64,000 nucleotides of DNA from Prevotella sp. (GTDB lineage: Bacteria > Bacteroidota > Bacteroidia > Bacteroidales > Bacteroidaceae), in the NCBI GenBank assembly GCA_017476785.1, contig JAFUZD010000073.1, positions 1 to 64,000 of the forward strand, given 5' to 3'. Below are positions 16,475-23,899 of the stretch, one piece after another. A program made the position numbers and the translations under genes. Within the stretch, counting starts at the first letter, position 1; every line of letters begins with the position of its first letter. The notes beneath the pieces were generated by a model. It did no database searches, was not told where the DNA came from, and saw only the letters and a program-made list of their open reading frames with translations.

Positions 16475-17773
16475 TTATCGTTTGTTCTTATTCTGTTTAT
16501 ATTCGCGTATGGCGTCGGTCACGTTCATCTTCTTGCCTCCCTTAAAGGCGATGATAAAGGCTTCGGGAAACTTGTCCAACAGGCTGCGGCGCAACTGATA
16601 GATTTCATTATAGTCGGCCGAAGAGCCTATGGTATACTTCACGTAGCCCCCTTCTTCATAGCTGTCGGTGCCGGTCAGCCCTTTCAGCTGCGGGCTGTTG
16701 GCGGGCAGCCGCTGGCCGCTGGCCAGAATCTGCACCTTAAAGACGGGCACGTCGGCAGGCTGTTCTGAAACCGGCTGGGCATCGGCCTGCTGCTGGACGG
16801 GCACCTGAGCCGGCTGCTGAGCCACCGTATCGGCAGGCTGGGCGGCGGCCTCAGCGACGGCGGCCTGCTGCGGCTGCTGGGCGGGACGTGCCGGTTTGAC
16901 ACTTGGCGCCGGCTTGGCGGCGGGCTTGTCCGCGGCCGGAACCACCTGCGGAATGTTGATGGCCTGAGTGGTTTCCGCCCGATAGGGAACCGTTATCGAC
17001 GTATCGTATTTTTTTTTATAAGCCACGAAGGCCTGATAAATGCCCAGTCCCAGCTTGTCGATGCCCTCGTTGGAGTTGAGGAAGCGCTCCTCGTCGGGGG
17101 TTGAGATGAAGCCAAGCTCTATCAGGCAGCTGGGCATCGAGGTCTCGCGGAGCACGAGGAAACCGGCCTGCTTCACGCCTTTGTTGGGCCGGTTGGCCGT
17201 AGTACAGACGCGCTGCTGCACCAGTTTGGCCAGCTCTACGCTGCGCTCCATATACTTGTCTTGCATAAACTCGAACATAATATAGCTCTCGCTGGAGCGC
17301 GGGTCAAACCCTTCGTAATGCTGCTGATAGTCTTTCTCGATGAGAATCACCGAATTCTCGCGCTTAGCCACGTCGAAGTTGTCGCCGGCGCGGTGCATTC
17401 CCAGCGTATAGGTTTCCAGTCCACGGGCGATGCGGCCTGCCGGCAGGGAGTTGGTATGGATGGAAACGAAGAGGTCGGCCTTAGCACGGTTGGCAATGTT
17501 GGCCCGCTCGTGGAGCGGGATGAACACATCGGTCTTGCGCGTGTAGATGACCTTCACGTCTGGGCAGTTGCGCTCCACATAGCGTCCGAAAGCCAGTGCC
17601 ACGTTGAGGTTGATGTTCTTCTCCTTTGATATAGCACCGATAGCACCGGCATCGTGGCCACCGTGACCGGCATCAATGACCAGCGTAAACTTGCGGCCGG
17701 CAGCAGACGCTGCGACAGCAAACCAAAGCATCAGCCACAAAGCGAATAAGCATCTTTTCCTCATAAGTCCCAT
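16475..17773 (-). CDS. N-acetylmuramoyl-L-alanine amidase (Amidase_3) with SPOR-like C-terminus
   Basis: This secreted zinc amidase of 432 residues cleaves the amide bond between MurNAc and the stem peptide in the periplasm. A signal peptide (CLFALWLMLWFAVAASAA) is followed by the Amidase_3 domain (about 28-250) with zinc ligands in VIDAGHGGHDAG and SIHTNSLP. A Pro/Ala/Gln-rich linker (about 275-345) leads to a C-terminal module (FKVQILASGQRLP to FIIAFKGGKK) resembling a SPOR domain, which binds denuded septal glycan. The start could instead be the Met four codons in (17764). A TAATTTTGC promoter-like core lies at 17783-17791. Confidence 0.93.
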   Translation of the reverse strand: MGLMRKRCLFALWLMLWFAVAASAAGRKFTLVIDAGHGGHDAGAIGAISKEKNINLNVALAFGRYVERNCPDVKVIYTRKTDVFIPLHERANIANRAKADLFVSIHTNSLPAGRIARGLETYTLGMHRAGDNFDVAKRENSVILIEKDYQQHYEGFDPRSSESYIMFEFMQDKYMERSVELAKLVQQRVCTTANRPNKGVKQAGFLVLRETSMPSCLIELGFISTPDEERFLNSNEGIDKLGLGIYQAFVAYKKKYDTSITVPYRAETTQAINIPQVVPAADKPAAKPAPSVKPARPAQQPQQAAVAEAAAQPADTVAQQPAQVPVQQQADAQPVSEQPADVPVFKVQILASGQRLPANSPQLKGLTGTDSYEEGGYVKYTIGSSADYNEIYQLRRSLLDKFPEAFIIAFKGGKKMNVTDAIREYKQNKNKR

Positions 17774-17782
17774 TAAATTGCT

Positions 17783-17791
17783 GCAAAATTA
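17783..17791 (-). promoter_or_regulatory. Predicted -7 element for the amidase-mlaD pair
   Basis: GCAAAATTA on plus reads TAATTTTGC on minus, 9 bases before the start at 17773 and 18 bases before the Met at 17764. The short leader slightly favours the second Met. Confidence 0.45.
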
Positions 17792-17819
17792 AGTCTTTTT
17801 CGTCAGAAACCCGAATATA

Positions 17820-18200
17820 TCAAAGAGTTTTATCATTTATTAAATGTAGTTCCACACCCGCTCCGGCACAAGCGGCGCCCATCGGCGGATTCACTTTCGT
17901 AAGCCGCAGGTCGATACTGGTGACGCCGGCAAATGCCACTCCAATGGCATCGGCGATGCGTGCAGCCACCCGTTCGAGCAAATCGGAAGGCTGTTCCATC
18001 TCGCGCCGCACCACTTCGTAGACGGCCGCATAGCTGAGCGTATCAGCCACGTTGTCGGTCTGCATTGCCTGCGAAAGGTCATAGCCGACACGCAGGTCAA
18101 CGACGAAGTCCGCCCCCACGACCTTCTCCTGAGGCATCACCCCGTGGAAAGCGTGGAAGCGGACTTCGTTCAGATAGATATAACTGGATGTGAGTTGCAT
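17820..18200 (-). CDS. folB: Dihydroneopterin aldolase
   Basis: FolB converts dihydroneopterin to 6-hydroxymethyl-dihydropterin and glycolaldehyde in folate synthesis. I start at the ATG at 18200 (MQLTSSYIYLNEVRFHAFHG), giving 126 residues, normal for FolB; an earlier in-frame Met at 18245 would overlap nrdJ and add a non-conserved tail. Motifs are RFHAFHGVMPQEKVVG, the tract around LSYAAVYEVV, and LLERVAARIADAI. It starts 11 bases after the nrdJ stop and is likely co-transcribed with it. Confidence 0.92.
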   Translation of the reverse strand: MQLTSSYIYLNEVRFHAFHGVMPQEKVVGADFVVDLRVGYDLSQAMQTDNVADTLSYAAVYEVVRREMEQPSDLLERVAARIADAIGVAFAGVTSIDLRLTKVNPPMGAACAGAGVELHLINDKTL

Positions 18201-18211
18201 CGCATTTCGGT

Positions 18212-20770
18212 TTATCCACAGCGTGAAGAGCCACAGTTCTTGCAAATCAGGCAGCCTTCCTGATAGACCAAGCTCTCACTGCCGCAGTTCGGGCACTTCT
18301 GCCCCTTAGCCTCCGTACCGTCGACGATGTATTTCTTCAGTGCTCGCTCCACACCGTTTTTCCAAGTATTGATGCTCTCAGACTTGAGTTGCAACGAGCT
18401 GACGAGCTTGATGACGTGGTCGATAGGCATCCGATAGCGCAGCACGCCGGAAATCAACTTGGCGTAATTCCAGTATTCGGGATTAAACTTCTCGCTCAGT
18501 CCCTCGACCGTGGTCTTGTAGCCGCGCTTGTTCTCAAACTGGAAGTCGTAGCGCTTGGTGCCGTCTTCGTTGGCCTGCTTGATAATCTTGCCCTTCGTCA
18601 CTGACTTGGGCAGCAGGATTCCCTCCTCGTCGTCTTGCAGACCAGTAAAGATTTCGTAGGGATAGCCGTCGAGCAGTCCGACGAAGGCCACCCACTTCTC
18701 TTTGTTGTTCTGGAAGCGCACCACGTCGCACTCCAGCTCCTTCGGGCGCACCTCGGTCACTTCGGGATGCTTGCAGGGCAGCGGTTCTTCCTTCGCATCT
18801 TTCTTCTCGTCTTTCTTCTTTACCGATATCATCACGCCGGCACGGCTGCCGTCACGATAGATGGTGCAGCCCTTACAGCCCGAGCGCCAAGCCTCAACGT
18901 AAAGGCGGTTGACCAGTGCCTCGTCCACGTCGTTGGGCAGATTGACCGTCACGCTGATGCTGTGGTCCACCCACTGCTGGATGGCCCCCTGCATCCGCAC
19001 CTTCATCAGCCAGTCCACGTCGTTGGCAGTAGCTTTATAATAAGGTGAGCGAGCCACCAAGTCGTCAATCTCTTCCTGCGTATAGCGGCGGTCGGCATCG
19101 ATGCCATTGACGCGCATCCACTCGAGGAACTTGCGATGATAGACGATATACTCTTCGAACGAGTCGCCCACTTCGTCCACAAAGTCCACGTGAACGGCCT
19201 CATCGTTCGGATTCACTTTGCGCCGACGCTTATAGACGGGCAGGAACACTGGCTCGATGCCGCTGGTCGTCTGCGTCATCAGCGAGGTGGTACCAGTAGG
19301 AGCTATCGTCAGACAGGCAATGTTGCGGCGGCCGTATTTCACCATATCGGCGTAGAGCTGTCCGTCGGCTTCCTTCAGTCGCAAGATGAAAGGATTCTGC
19401 GCCTCGCGCTTAGCATCGAACACGGCAAAGGCGCCACGCTCTTTTGCCATCTCGACAGACGAGCGATAGGCCGTGAGCGCCAGCGTCTTGTGCACCTCCA
19501 CGGAGAAGTCGGTTGCCTCTTGCGTGCCGTAGCGCAGTCCCATAGCGGCTATCATATCGCCCTCGGCCGTAATACCCACGCCGGTGCGACGGCCTTTCGA
19601 GCTCTTGTCCTTTATCTTCTCCCAGAGATGCTGCTCGGCACCCTTCACCTCTGCACTCTGCGGGTCGCTGTCTATCTTTGCCAATATCTGGTCTATCTTC
19701 TCCAGCTCCAAGTCCACGATATCGTCCATCAGTCGCTGGGCGGCGCGCACGTGACGGCGGAACAGGTCGAAGTCGAAACGGGCCTCGGGCGTGAAGGGAT
19801 TGACCACATAAGCGTAGAGATTGATGCTCAGCAGGCGGCAGGAGTCGTAGGGACAGAGCGGTATCTCACCGCAAGGATTGGTGCTGACGGTGCGGAATCC
19901 GAGGTCGGCATAGCAGTCGGGGATGCTCTCGCGCAGAATAGTATCCCAGAACAGCACGCCCGGCTCGGCACTCTTCCACGCATTGTGCACGATTTTCTCC
20001 CATAGCGCTTTGGCCGATACCTGCTTCTCCACGTCGGCCGGGACGTCGCCGTTGATGGGGAAACGCTGCACGTAGGGCTTGTCGGCGACGGCCGCTTCCA
20101 TAAACTCATCGTCAATCTTCACGCTGACATTGGCACCCGTCACCTTCCCTTCAGTCATCTTGGCATCAATGAAGGCCTCTGCGTCAGGATGCTTGATACT
20201 GACCGAGAGCATCAGCGCACCGCGCCGACCGTCCTGTGCCACCTCGCGCGTACTATTACTATAACGCTCCATAAAGGGCACCAGTCCGGTCGAGGTGAGG
20301 GCCGAGTTGTTCACGGGCGAGCCTTTCGGGCGGATGTGGCTCAAGTCGTGGCCCACGCCGCCGCGCCGCTTCATCAGCTGCACCTGCTCTTCGTCAATAC
20401 GCATCACGGCACCGTAGGAGTCGGCATCGCCGTCAAGACCAATGACAAAACAGTTGGAAAGCGACGCAATCTGATGGTTGTTGCCAATCCCCGTCATCGG
20501 ACTGCCCGCCGGAACAATGTAGCGGAAGTGGTCAAGCAGGTCGAACACCTCGGCCGCCGTCATCGGATTGTCATACTTCTGCTCTATGCGCGCTATCTCG
20601 TTGGCTATGCGCCAGTGCATATCTTGAGGCGAACGTTCGTAAATCTGGCCAAAGCTATCCTTCATTGCATACTTGTTCACCCAGACACGGGCGGCCAGTT
20701 CGTCACCGTCAAAATAGGCTAATGAGGCCTCAAATGCCTCGTCATACGTATAAGTTTTTGCTGGTTCCAT
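18212..20770 (-). CDS. nrdJ: Adenosylcobalamin-dependent (class II) ribonucleotide reductase
   Basis: The 852-residue protein reduces ribonucleotides to deoxyribonucleotides using a B12-derived radical, independent of oxygen. Seen features include NCFVIGLDGDADSYGAVM, NPCGEIPLCPYDSCRL with the active-site Cys region, APTGTTSLMTQTTSGIEP in the barrel, and a C-terminal zinc-finger-like tail CPNCGSESLVYQEGCLICKNCG. The tail probably reduces the active-site disulfide. Its promoter core is at 20793-20801, with a perfect 14 bp inverted repeat just upstream (20832-20875). folB follows. Confidence 0.95.
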   Translation of the reverse strand: MEPAKTYTYDEAFEASLAYFDGDELAARVWVNKYAMKDSFGQIYERSPQDMHWRIANEIARIEQKYDNPMTAAEVFDLLDHFRYIVPAGSPMTGIGNNHQIASLSNCFVIGLDGDADSYGAVMRIDEEQVQLMKRRGGVGHDLSHIRPKGSPVNNSALTSTGLVPFMERYSNSTREVAQDGRRGALMLSVSIKHPDAEAFIDAKMTEGKVTGANVSVKIDDEFMEAAVADKPYVQRFPINGDVPADVEKQVSAKALWEKIVHNAWKSAEPGVLFWDTILRESIPDCYADLGFRTVSTNPCGEIPLCPYDSCRLLSINLYAYVVNPFTPEARFDFDLFRRHVRAAQRLMDDIVDLELEKIDQILAKIDSDPQSAEVKGAEQHLWEKIKDKSSKGRRTGVGITAEGDMIAAMGLRYGTQEATDFSVEVHKTLALTAYRSSVEMAKERGAFAVFDAKREAQNPFILRLKEADGQLYADMVKYGRRNIACLTIAPTGTTSLMTQTTSGIEPVFLPVYKRRRKVNPNDEAVHVDFVDEVGDSFEEYIVYHRKFLEWMRVNGIDADRRYTQEEIDDLVARSPYYKATANDVDWLMKVRMQGAIQQWVDHSISVTVNLPNDVDEALVNRLYVEAWRSGCKGCTIYRDGSRAGVMISVKKKDEKKDAKEEPLPCKHPEVTEVRPKELECDVVRFQNNKEKWVAFVGLLDGYPYEIFTGLQDDEEGILLPKSVTKGKIIKQANEDGTKRYDFQFENKRGYKTTVEGLSEKFNPEYWNYAKLISGVLRYRMPIDHVIKLVSSLQLKSESINTWKNGVERALKKYIVDGTEAKGQKCPNCGSESLVYQEGCLICKNCGSSRCG

Positions 20771-20792
20771 TGATATGAGTAGTATATTTGCT

Positions 20793-20801
20793 GCAAAGAT
20801 A
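20793..20801 (-). promoter_or_regulatory. Predicted -7 element for nrdJ
   Basis: GCAAAGATA on plus reads TATCTTTGC on minus, 22 bases before the nrdJ ATG. Confidence 0.55.
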
Positions 20802-20831
20802 GCAACTTTATTTCATATTTCAACCATCCTC

Positions 20832-20875
20832 TTCGGAAAACTTTTATGCTTTCTTTTTCAAAAAAGTTTTCCGAA
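20832..20875. promoter_or_regulatory. 14 bp perfect inverted repeat between nrdJ and PAS gene promoters
   Basis: TTCGGAAAACTTTT (20832-20845) is mirrored by AAAAGTTTTCCGAA (20862-20875) across 16 bases. It lies 31 bases upstream of the nrdJ -7 core and 49 bases upstream of the divergent -7 core. It could be an operator. It does not look like an NrdR box. Confidence 0.6.
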
Positions 20876-20923
20876 ACAGGCAACTTTATCAGCCTAACTG
20901 TGCGCACTATCAATATTTTTTAC

Positions 20924-20932
20924 TACCTTTGC
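20924..20932 (+). promoter_or_regulatory. Predicted -7 element for the PAS/nitroreductase pair
   Basis: TACCTTTGC lies 42 bases before the ATG at 20975 and is divergent from the nrdJ promoter. Confidence 0.55.
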
Positions 20933-20974
20933 ACATAGAACGACAGCGTCTAATCATCAAGAAACACCGATATT

Positions 20975-21424
20975 ATGGAATGGATCATCATTATTGTACT
21001 GTTGCTGGGGGTAGCCGTTATGGCTGGCTTATGGCAGAAAACAAAGAAAGAGAAAAACGCAGAGACGTCCGACTACCATAGTCTGCTGTCAGCCATTCAG
21101 AGTCCTATCTGCATCGTCGACAGCGACGGCCAGCTGGCCAGCATCATCAACAAGCCCTATGTGAAAGAGAGCGCCTTCGACATCAACGTGCCCGAGGGCT
21201 ACCGACTGACCGATATGATTGACAACATCAGCGACCGCACACGCTTCAAGAACAACCTGCGCGAGGTCATCAACGACCAAACGGCCAACTATGTCAATCA
21301 GGACTTCATCGTAAAAGACGAGCACGGGACGCTCTACCGTGCACTGCTCCACATTATTTATTATAAGCCCGGACAGGCCTACGTGTTCATCAACCGGGTC
21401 CGTCTGCCTAAAGAAACCAAATGA
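20975..21424 (+). CDS. Membrane-anchored PAS-like domain protein
   Basis: The 149-residue protein has one N-terminal helix (IIIIVLLLGVAVMAGLW) and a cytoplasmic domain (about 35-145) with PAS-like pattern: PICIVDSDGQLASIINKPYV, then RFKNNLREVINDQTANYVNQDFIVKDEHGT. There is no kinase, GGDEF or HTH output domain, so it is a stand-alone sensor or adaptor. Its stop overlaps the nitroreductase start by 4 bases, suggesting the two work together, perhaps in redox sensing, but that is inference. Confidence 0.75.
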   Translation: MEWIIIIVLLLGVAVMAGLWQKTKKEKNAETSDYHSLLSAIQSPICIVDSDGQLASIINKPYVKESAFDINVPEGYRLTDMIDNISDRTRFKNNLREVINDQTANYVNQDFIVKDEHGTLYRALLHIIYYKPGQAYVFINRVRLPKETK

Positions 21425-22164
21425 AAAATCTCGAGACACGCACCTCTATCCGCCAATACAGCAGCCGTGAGGTGAGCGACGCATTGCTCAACCGGCTGCT
21501 GGACGCAGCAGCACGCACCCAGACGATGGGCAATCTGCAACTGTACAGCGTCGTCGTCACCCGCGACGCAGAGATGAAACGCCGCTTGGCACCGGCCCAC
21601 TTCAACCAGCCGATGGTCACGGCGGCCCCCGTCGTGCTGACCATCTGTGCCGATTTCAACCGCACTTCCACGTGGGCGCGCCACCGTAAGGCCACTCCCG
21701 GCTACGACAATTTCCTGTCGTTCGTCAATGCCAGCATCGATGCCCTGCTCTACACCCAGACGCTCTGCAACCTCTTTGACGAGGAAGGACTGGGCTACTG
21801 CTATCTGGGCACTACCGTCTATCAGCCGCAGCAGATTATCGACATTCTGCAACTGCCCCGACTGGTGATGCCCATTGCCACCCTCACCATCGGCTGGCCC
21901 GACGAGCAGCCTCCCCTTTCCGACCGTCTGCCGCTGGAGAGCTTTGTCCATCGCGAGACCTATCAGGACTATACCGCTGCCGACATTGACCGCTACTACG
22001 CTTATAAGGAGGGGCTGGAGGAGAACCGCCACTTCTGCGAAATCAACCAAAAGGAAACGCTGGCACAGATATTCACCGACATCCGCTACACCAAGAAAGA
22101 CAACGAAGCAATGTCAGCCGGGCTGATAGAGGCACTGCAGCGACAGGGATTCATCGAGCCCTGA
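21421..22164 (+). CDS. Nitroreductase family protein (NfsA-like)
   Basis: This FMN-dependent oxidoreductase family member of 247 residues begins with the typical ETRTSIRQYSSREVSDALLNRLLDAA. Middle region NASIDALLYTQTLCNLFDEEGLGYCYLG matches the FMN-binding core, and TIGWPDEQPP matches the family loop. Substrates could be quinones, nitroaromatics or flavins; none can be assigned. It is translationally coupled to the PAS gene, and a strong hairpin follows its stop. Confidence 0.88.
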   Translation: MKNLETRTSIRQYSSREVSDALLNRLLDAAARTQTMGNLQLYSVVVTRDAEMKRRLAPAHFNQPMVTAAPVVLTICADFNRTSTWARHRKATPGYDNFLSFVNASIDALLYTQTLCNLFDEEGLGYCYLGTTVYQPQQIIDILQLPRLVMPIATLTIGWPDEQPPLSDRLPLESFVHRETYQDYTAADIDRYYAYKEGLEENRHFCEINQKETLAQIFTDIRYTKKDNEAMSAGLIEALQRQGFIEP

Positions 22165-22181
22165 TGCTTCCCGCACACATT

Positions 22182-22229
22182 AAGAGGCCTCCCTCGTATC
22201 CAAGCACTGGACACTGGGGAGGCCTCTTT
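22182..22229. terminator. Terminator hairpin between nitroreductase and MFS gene
   Basis: AAGAGGCCTCCC (22182-22193) pairs with GGGGAGGCCTCTT (22216-22229 region), and a short T run follows. It lies between convergent genes. Confidence 0.75.
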
Positions 22230-22252
22230 GTATGCCTATATTGAATCGGAGA

Positions 22253-23737
22253 TTACTCCAACACGATGGGCTTGTACTTCGGAACGAGTGCCTTCATAAT
22301 CACCCAGCCGATGAGATAAGCCACGGCACAGATGCAGAAGATAATCATATAACCGGCAGGCTTGCCCTCGAAGCCCATAAACTGGAAGGCTGCGCCCTGT
22401 CCCTCGGCATAGGTAAACAGTGCACCGGCACCCTTATTGATGAGGAACGAGCCCACGCCGCCGGCCATACCGCCAATACCCGTAATGGTAGCAATGGTCG
22501 ACTTGGGGAACATATCGCCCACGGTCGAGAAGATGTTGGCCGACCACGACTGGTGAGCAGCGCCGAGGATACCGATGAGGATGATGGGGAACCACGGCGT
22601 GTTGAAGGTGCCACCAAGCGGCTGAGCGAAGAGACCCAGCAGCGGGAAGAAGGCAAAGATGAGCATTGCGCGCATACGACCGGCGTAGGCGTTCATTCCC
22701 TTATTGATGAAATAGGTGGGCAGCTTGCCGCCGAGGATTGACAGCATCGTGATGAGATAGAGCACGAAGATGAGCGTCATACCCTCCACGTCCGTCGGGT
22801 TGATGTTGAACTGAGCCTTCAGATAGGCCGGTGTCCAGAAGAGGAAGAACCACCACACGCCGTCGGTCATAAACTTACCGACGATGAATGCCCACGTCTG
22901 GCGGAAGGTGAAGCACTTCAGGAAGCCAATCTGCGGGCCCTCGTCGTTAGCATCTTTCGGGTCAGCGTCGGTGTCGGCATCCTGATTGATGTAGGTCAGC
23001 TCGGCTGCGTTCACCTTCGAGTTCTCGTTCGGTTTCTTGTAGAGCCACAGCCAGAAGCCCATCCATACATAGCCCAGTGCACCGATGACGATGAAAGCCA
23101 TCTCCCAGCCGATGAACTTGGCCAACACGGGGATGGTGAACGGAGCAATCAGCGCGCCCACCGAGGCACCGCTGTTGAAGATGGCCGTGGCATAGGCACG
23201 GTCTTTCTTCGGGAAGTATTCGGCCGTCACCTTAATGGCGGCGGGGAAGTTGCCTGCCTCACCGAGCGCCAGCACGCAGCGGGCTCCGAGGAAGAGCCAG
23301 ACGCTCACGGTGGCAATGGTCAGTCCGGCATCGGCCACCCCCGAAGCCTTAAAGGCTCTCAAGGCCTCCTTTGCACCCTCGAAGCCTACCAGCCAGTCGC
23401 CCGCCACGATGCCACTGGTGGCAATACCGCAGAACGCGTGGAGCACAGCACCCGTAGACCATACGAAGATAGCCCAGAGATAGCCCTTACGCGTGCCCAT
23501 CCAGTCGACGAACTTGCCGGCGAAGAGCATACAGAGCGCGTAGATAATCGAGAAGTAGGCGGTAATCGTACCGTAGTTGTCGTCGCTCCAGCCGAACTCC
23601 TGCTGGATACCACCCTCACCCGGATACGTCAGCGAAAGCACCTGACGGTCCATATAATTCACGGTTGTTGCAAGAAACAACATCGCACAAATCACCCAAC
23701 GATAGTTGGTCATTTTAGTTGTCTGTACAGAACTCAT
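22253..23737 (-). CDS. MFS transporter, anion:cation symporter (hexuronate-type) family
   Basis: This 494-residue inner-membrane permease has about twelve hydrophobic segments. The start MSSVQTTKMTNYRWVICAMLFLATTVNYMDRQVLSL is typical of ExuT-type hexuronate and related organic-acid carriers. The motif GARCVLALGEAGNFPAAIKVTAEYFPKKDRA is characteristic of the family. A hydrophilic loop (about 230-265) separates the halves. Hexuronates are the likeliest substrates, but no uronate catabolism genes are adjacent. The promoter core is at 23777-23785. Confidence 0.88.
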   Translation of the reverse strand: MSSVQTTKMTNYRWVICAMLFLATTVNYMDRQVLSLTYPGEGGIQQEFGWSDDNYGTITAYFSIIYALCMLFAGKFVDWMGTRKGYLWAIFVWSTGAVLHAFCGIATSGIVAGDWLVGFEGAKEALRAFKASGVADAGLTIATVSVWLFLGARCVLALGEAGNFPAAIKVTAEYFPKKDRAYATAIFNSGASVGALIAPFTIPVLAKFIGWEMAFIVIGALGYVWMGFWLWLYKKPNENSKVNAAELTYINQDADTDADPKDANDEGPQIGFLKCFTFRQTWAFIVGKFMTDGVWWFFLFWTPAYLKAQFNINPTDVEGMTLIFVLYLITMLSILGGKLPTYFINKGMNAYAGRMRAMLIFAFFPLLGLFAQPLGGTFNTPWFPIILIGILGAAHQSWSANIFSTVGDMFPKSTIATITGIGGMAGGVGSFLINKGAGALFTYAEGQGAAFQFMGFEGKPAGYMIIFCICAVAYLIGWVIMKALVPKYKPIVLE

Positions 23738-23776
23738 TGCTTGATATTTAATTATTGTTTTAGTCGTAGTTGTGAT

Positions 23777-23785
23777 GCAAAGGTA
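23777..23785 (-). promoter_or_regulatory. Predicted -7 element for the MFS transporter
   Basis: GCAAAGGTA on plus reads TACCTTTGC on minus, 39 bases before the start at 23737. Confidence 0.55.
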
Positions 23786-23799
23786 ATAAAAAAATTGAA

Positions 23800-23898
23800 G
23801 AATCGAAGAACGGAAGGATTGAAAAGTGCAATAAATGCACGAAAACGTTATCGAAGTCCGCCTTTTCGCTCCATTTCAATCCTTCCGCCCTTTGATTC
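23800..23898. repeat. Imperfect 25 bp inverted repeat after murF-alr
   Basis: Positions 23800-23824 and 23874-23898 are inverted copies with 3 mismatches (core CGGAAGGATTGAAA). A small inner hairpin GTGCA/TGCAC lies at 23826-23840. It starts two bases past the murF-alr stop and may terminate that transcript before the MFS promoter. Confidence 0.65.
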
Positions 23899-23899
23899 G

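Noticed and set aside
18212..18220. Perfect DnaA box TTATCCACA
   Set aside because: It is single and lies at the end of nrdJ. No cluster surrounds it, so it does not mark an origin.
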